A model generated the notes under the pieces. It made no database searches. It worked only from the letters and a program-made list of their open reading frames with translations, and was not told where the DNA came from. DNA of 27,216 nt from DASZMJ01 sp035551935 (GTDB lineage: Bacteria; Planctomycetota; Planctomycetia; Isosphaerales; Isosphaeraceae), in contig DASZMJ010000326.1 in assembly GCA_035551935.1 (NCBI GenBank), forward strand, positions 1 through 27,216, in the 5' to 3' direction. This document shows positions 25,772-27,216 of this stretch, in pieces; within the stretch, counting starts at the first letter, position 1; each line of letters starts with the position of its first letter. Both the position numbers and the translations under genes were made by a program.

Positions 25772-27145
25772 TTATTTTGATTTCGAGAGGAATTGCGGCG
25801 GCGTGAGCTCGCGGACGGCCGCGACGATGCGGTCCTCGACCCCCGGCGCCAGCCGGGTCGGCTTGCCGTAGTAGACCATCGAGCCGCCGCCTTCGTAGCC
25901 CCCCTCCTTGAGGATGCGCTCGGAGGGGATGTAGCACGGGACGTCGTTCGCATACGCCACCACCCAGAGCCGGCCCGCGTCGAGCTCGCGGCGGAGGCGG
26001 ATCGCGTAGTCGACGACGACCTCACCGCCGAGGAACACGATCAGGCAATCGTCGCCGAATTGCCAGGTCTGGACCGGGTATTCGACCGTCGTCGGCAAGG
26101 ATTCGCCGCGGTCGAGGCGGTCGAGCATGGTGCGGGCATTATACGCCGCGGCCGTGTCCTTGCCCTTTGTGAGCGCCTCCAACTCGGCGCGCGTCGGGAG
26201 GGTGTCGAACGGGAGCGGGATCGTCTTGAACCGGCCGATCGGGGGCCCGGCGAGGGGTTTCAGGTCCCCCTTCAGGAGTCGGCCGACCTCGTCGGCGAGG
26301 GTCCGGCCGTGCCGCTGCGCGACGGCCACGCCGGTGCGGTCGCGGGGGTTGGCGTCGCCGGCGCAGCCGATCAGGGTGAGCGCGATGGCGCCGGGGTGGT
26401 CGCGTTCGATCTCCTCTTGAGCGTAGCCGGCCCAGTCGCCGCTGAGGAGGTTGTCGGCCGGGTTGAGGGTCGTGCAGTGGCACGCATACGCCACGACAAC
26501 CGCCCGGACCTTGCCGTCGGCGTCGACGGCCCGGAGCATCGGCAACGAGTGATCGACCGGGCCGTCGGCGACCTCGCCGAAGCCGGTCCAGCGGCTGTCC
26601 TTCACCACGCGGCGGTTGATGGCGAAGCCGACCGTCCCTTGCGACCACGCCAGGGTCGCCGGCCGTCGGTCCTTCAAGGCGTCGAGGCCGACGGCCTCGA
26701 GGTGGTCGGTCAGCTCCTTCGTGTAGCGGTCGATGGCGGCCTGCTCGGCCTCGGGGAGCTTCATCGCGAAGATGTTGGGCGCGAGGCCGGTCAGGCACGG
26801 GGCGCTATGCGTGTGCGACGAGGCGACGGCGAATCGCTCGCGTGCCAGGCCCGCCTTCGCCTTGAGCCGGCCGGCGACTTCCTCGACGACCGTCGCCGGC
26901 ACGCCGAGCGTGTCGACCGTGATCAGCAAGGCCGCCCCTTGCTTGTCCGAGCCGATCGCCAGCCCCTTGGCCCGGAGCCGCTGCTGGACCCCCTTCGACT
27001 CGGCCTTTCGGGCCTGATAGCCGCTGAGGCGGACCGGATACGACGGCGTGACGTCGCGCTGCGCGACGCCCACGTCCACCGGCTCGGCGCCGAAGGCGGC
27101 CGTCGCGGCGACGAGGCCCAGGATCGAACCCATCCACGCTTTCAT
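25772..27145 (-). CDS. Exported neutral/alkaline ceramidase-like protein
   Basis: A 457-residue protein with a signal peptide (MKAWMGSILGLVAATAAFGA, cleavage near residue 20). The N-terminal ceramidase domain shows GVAQRDVTPSYPVRLSGYQ (26-44), the zinc-binding SSHTHSAP (109-116), VAYACHCTTLN, GDWAGYAQEEIE, GCAGDANPR, and GGEVVVDYA followed by MVYYG. These correspond to the His/His/Glu/Tyr zinc site of bacterial neutral ceramidase. The protein lacks the C-terminal immunoglobulin-like domain of true ceramidases (about 650 residues or more), so it is a shorter paralogue whose substrate may differ. ATG 27145 is set by the signal peptide. An inverted repeat lies 26 bp upstream. DUF790 follows after 6 bp. 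Confidence 0.85.
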   Translation of the reverse strand: MKAWMGSILGLVAATAAFGAEPVDVGVAQRDVTPSYPVRLSGYQARKAESKGVQQRLRAKGLAIGSDKQGAALLITVDTLGVPATVVEEVAGRLKAKAGLARERFAVASSHTHSAPCLTGLAPNIFAMKLPEAEQAAIDRYTKELTDHLEAVGLDALKDRRPATLAWSQGTVGFAINRRVVKDSRWTGFGEVADGPVDHSLPMLRAVDADGKVRAVVVAYACHCTTLNPADNLLSGDWAGYAQEEIERDHPGAIALTLIGCAGDANPRDRTGVAVAQRHGRTLADEVGRLLKGDLKPLAGPPIGRFKTIPLPFDTLPTRAELEALTKGKDTAAAYNARTMLDRLDRGESLPTTVEYPVQTWQFGDDCLIVFLGGEVVVDYAIRLRRELDAGRLWVVAYANDVPCYIPSERILKEGGYEGGGSMVYYGKPTRLAPGVEDRIVAAVRELTPPQFLSKSK

Positions 27146-27170
27146 GGTCGTTTTCCCCAGGGGTCGTTTC

Positions 27171-27216
27171 CAAAGGGGGACAGGCACCTCGAAGACTCGG
27201 AGCCAGTCCCCCTTTG
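27171..27216. repeat. CAAAGGGGGAC inverted repeat at the right edge
   Basis: CAAAGGGGGACAGGCACC (27171-27188) pairs with GGAGCCAGTCCCCCTTTG (27199-27216) at 16 of 18 positions across a 10-bp loop. It is the fourth palindromic family in the window and looks like a REP-type dispersed element. It reaches the last base, so further copies or an associated transposase could lie beyond the edge. Confidence 0.65.

Noticed and set aside
25389..26025. Open frames bridging the DUF790 and ceramidase-like genes
   Set aside because: Arg/Gly/Ser-rich alternative frames overlapping two well-supported proteins.

Overview
The window reads as a chromosome segment of a high-GC planctomycete, most likely of the Isosphaeraceae type; this is inference from gene content. 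The hints are a Tat-exported Gfo/Idh/MocA oxidoreductase, a neutral-ceramidase-like exported protein, a very large membrane-anchored sigma-54 activator, a Gly/Tyr-rich exported protein, nearly universal G/C-ending codons, and several families of palindromic intergenic elements. No rRNA, tRNA or CRISPR array was seen.

Layout. 1-142: right end of an IS3-family insertion sequence (transposase C-terminus plus probable terminal inverted repeat). 143-1237: no credible gene; it holds a degenerate GGAACGAACC-type repeat cluster and a strong 27-bp-arm inverted repeat. 1238-5480 (minus): a seven-gene Mrp-type cation/proton antiporter operon in the order mrpE-F-G-DUF4040-B-C-D. The separate N-terminal half of MrpA is missing, as in the antiporter modules of archaeal Mrp/Mbh complexes. 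5583-8645 (minus): a membrane-bound sigma-54 activator directly upstream of that operon. 8646-9147: a divergent intergenic region with five copies of a 12-bp palindrome. 9148-12434 (plus): alpha/beta hydrolase, small PH-like membrane protein, GH39-like glycosidase. 12531-14308 (minus): Gly/Tyr-rich exported protein, DUF4112 protein, YeaQ/GlsB-type stress membrane protein. 14549-16615 (plus): Tat-exported oxidoreductase, then a ribbon-helix-helix protein paired with a small membrane protein. 16623-22982 (minus): SDR dehydrogenase overlapping a 1,140-residue unknown membrane protein, preceded by a YjhG/YagF-type D-xylonate dehydratase. 23311-24456 (plus): acyl-CoA dehydrogenase. 24518-27145 (minus): DUF790 (Bax1-like) nuclease-family protein behind a ceramidase-like exported protein.

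How the genes may work together. The Mrp operon is translationally coupled through five 4-bp ATGA overlaps, and its probable promoters lie in or just after the 3' end of the sigma-54 activator gene, so membrane-sensed control of ion homeostasis is a reasonable hypothesis. The GH39 enzyme, the SDR and the D-xylonate dehydratase could belong to an oxidative pentose route, but they do not form one operon. Palindromic elements of at least four sequence families sit at gene ends, and one supplies the stop codon of the DUF790 gene.

The best candidates for something undescribed are the TTCGGCGCCGAA operator-like clusters, the GGAACGAACC repeat field, islands of A/T-ending codons inside otherwise G/C-ending genes, the 1,140-residue membrane protein, and the ribbon-helix-helix/membrane-protein pair. 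No complete defence, secretion or biosynthetic cluster was recognised.
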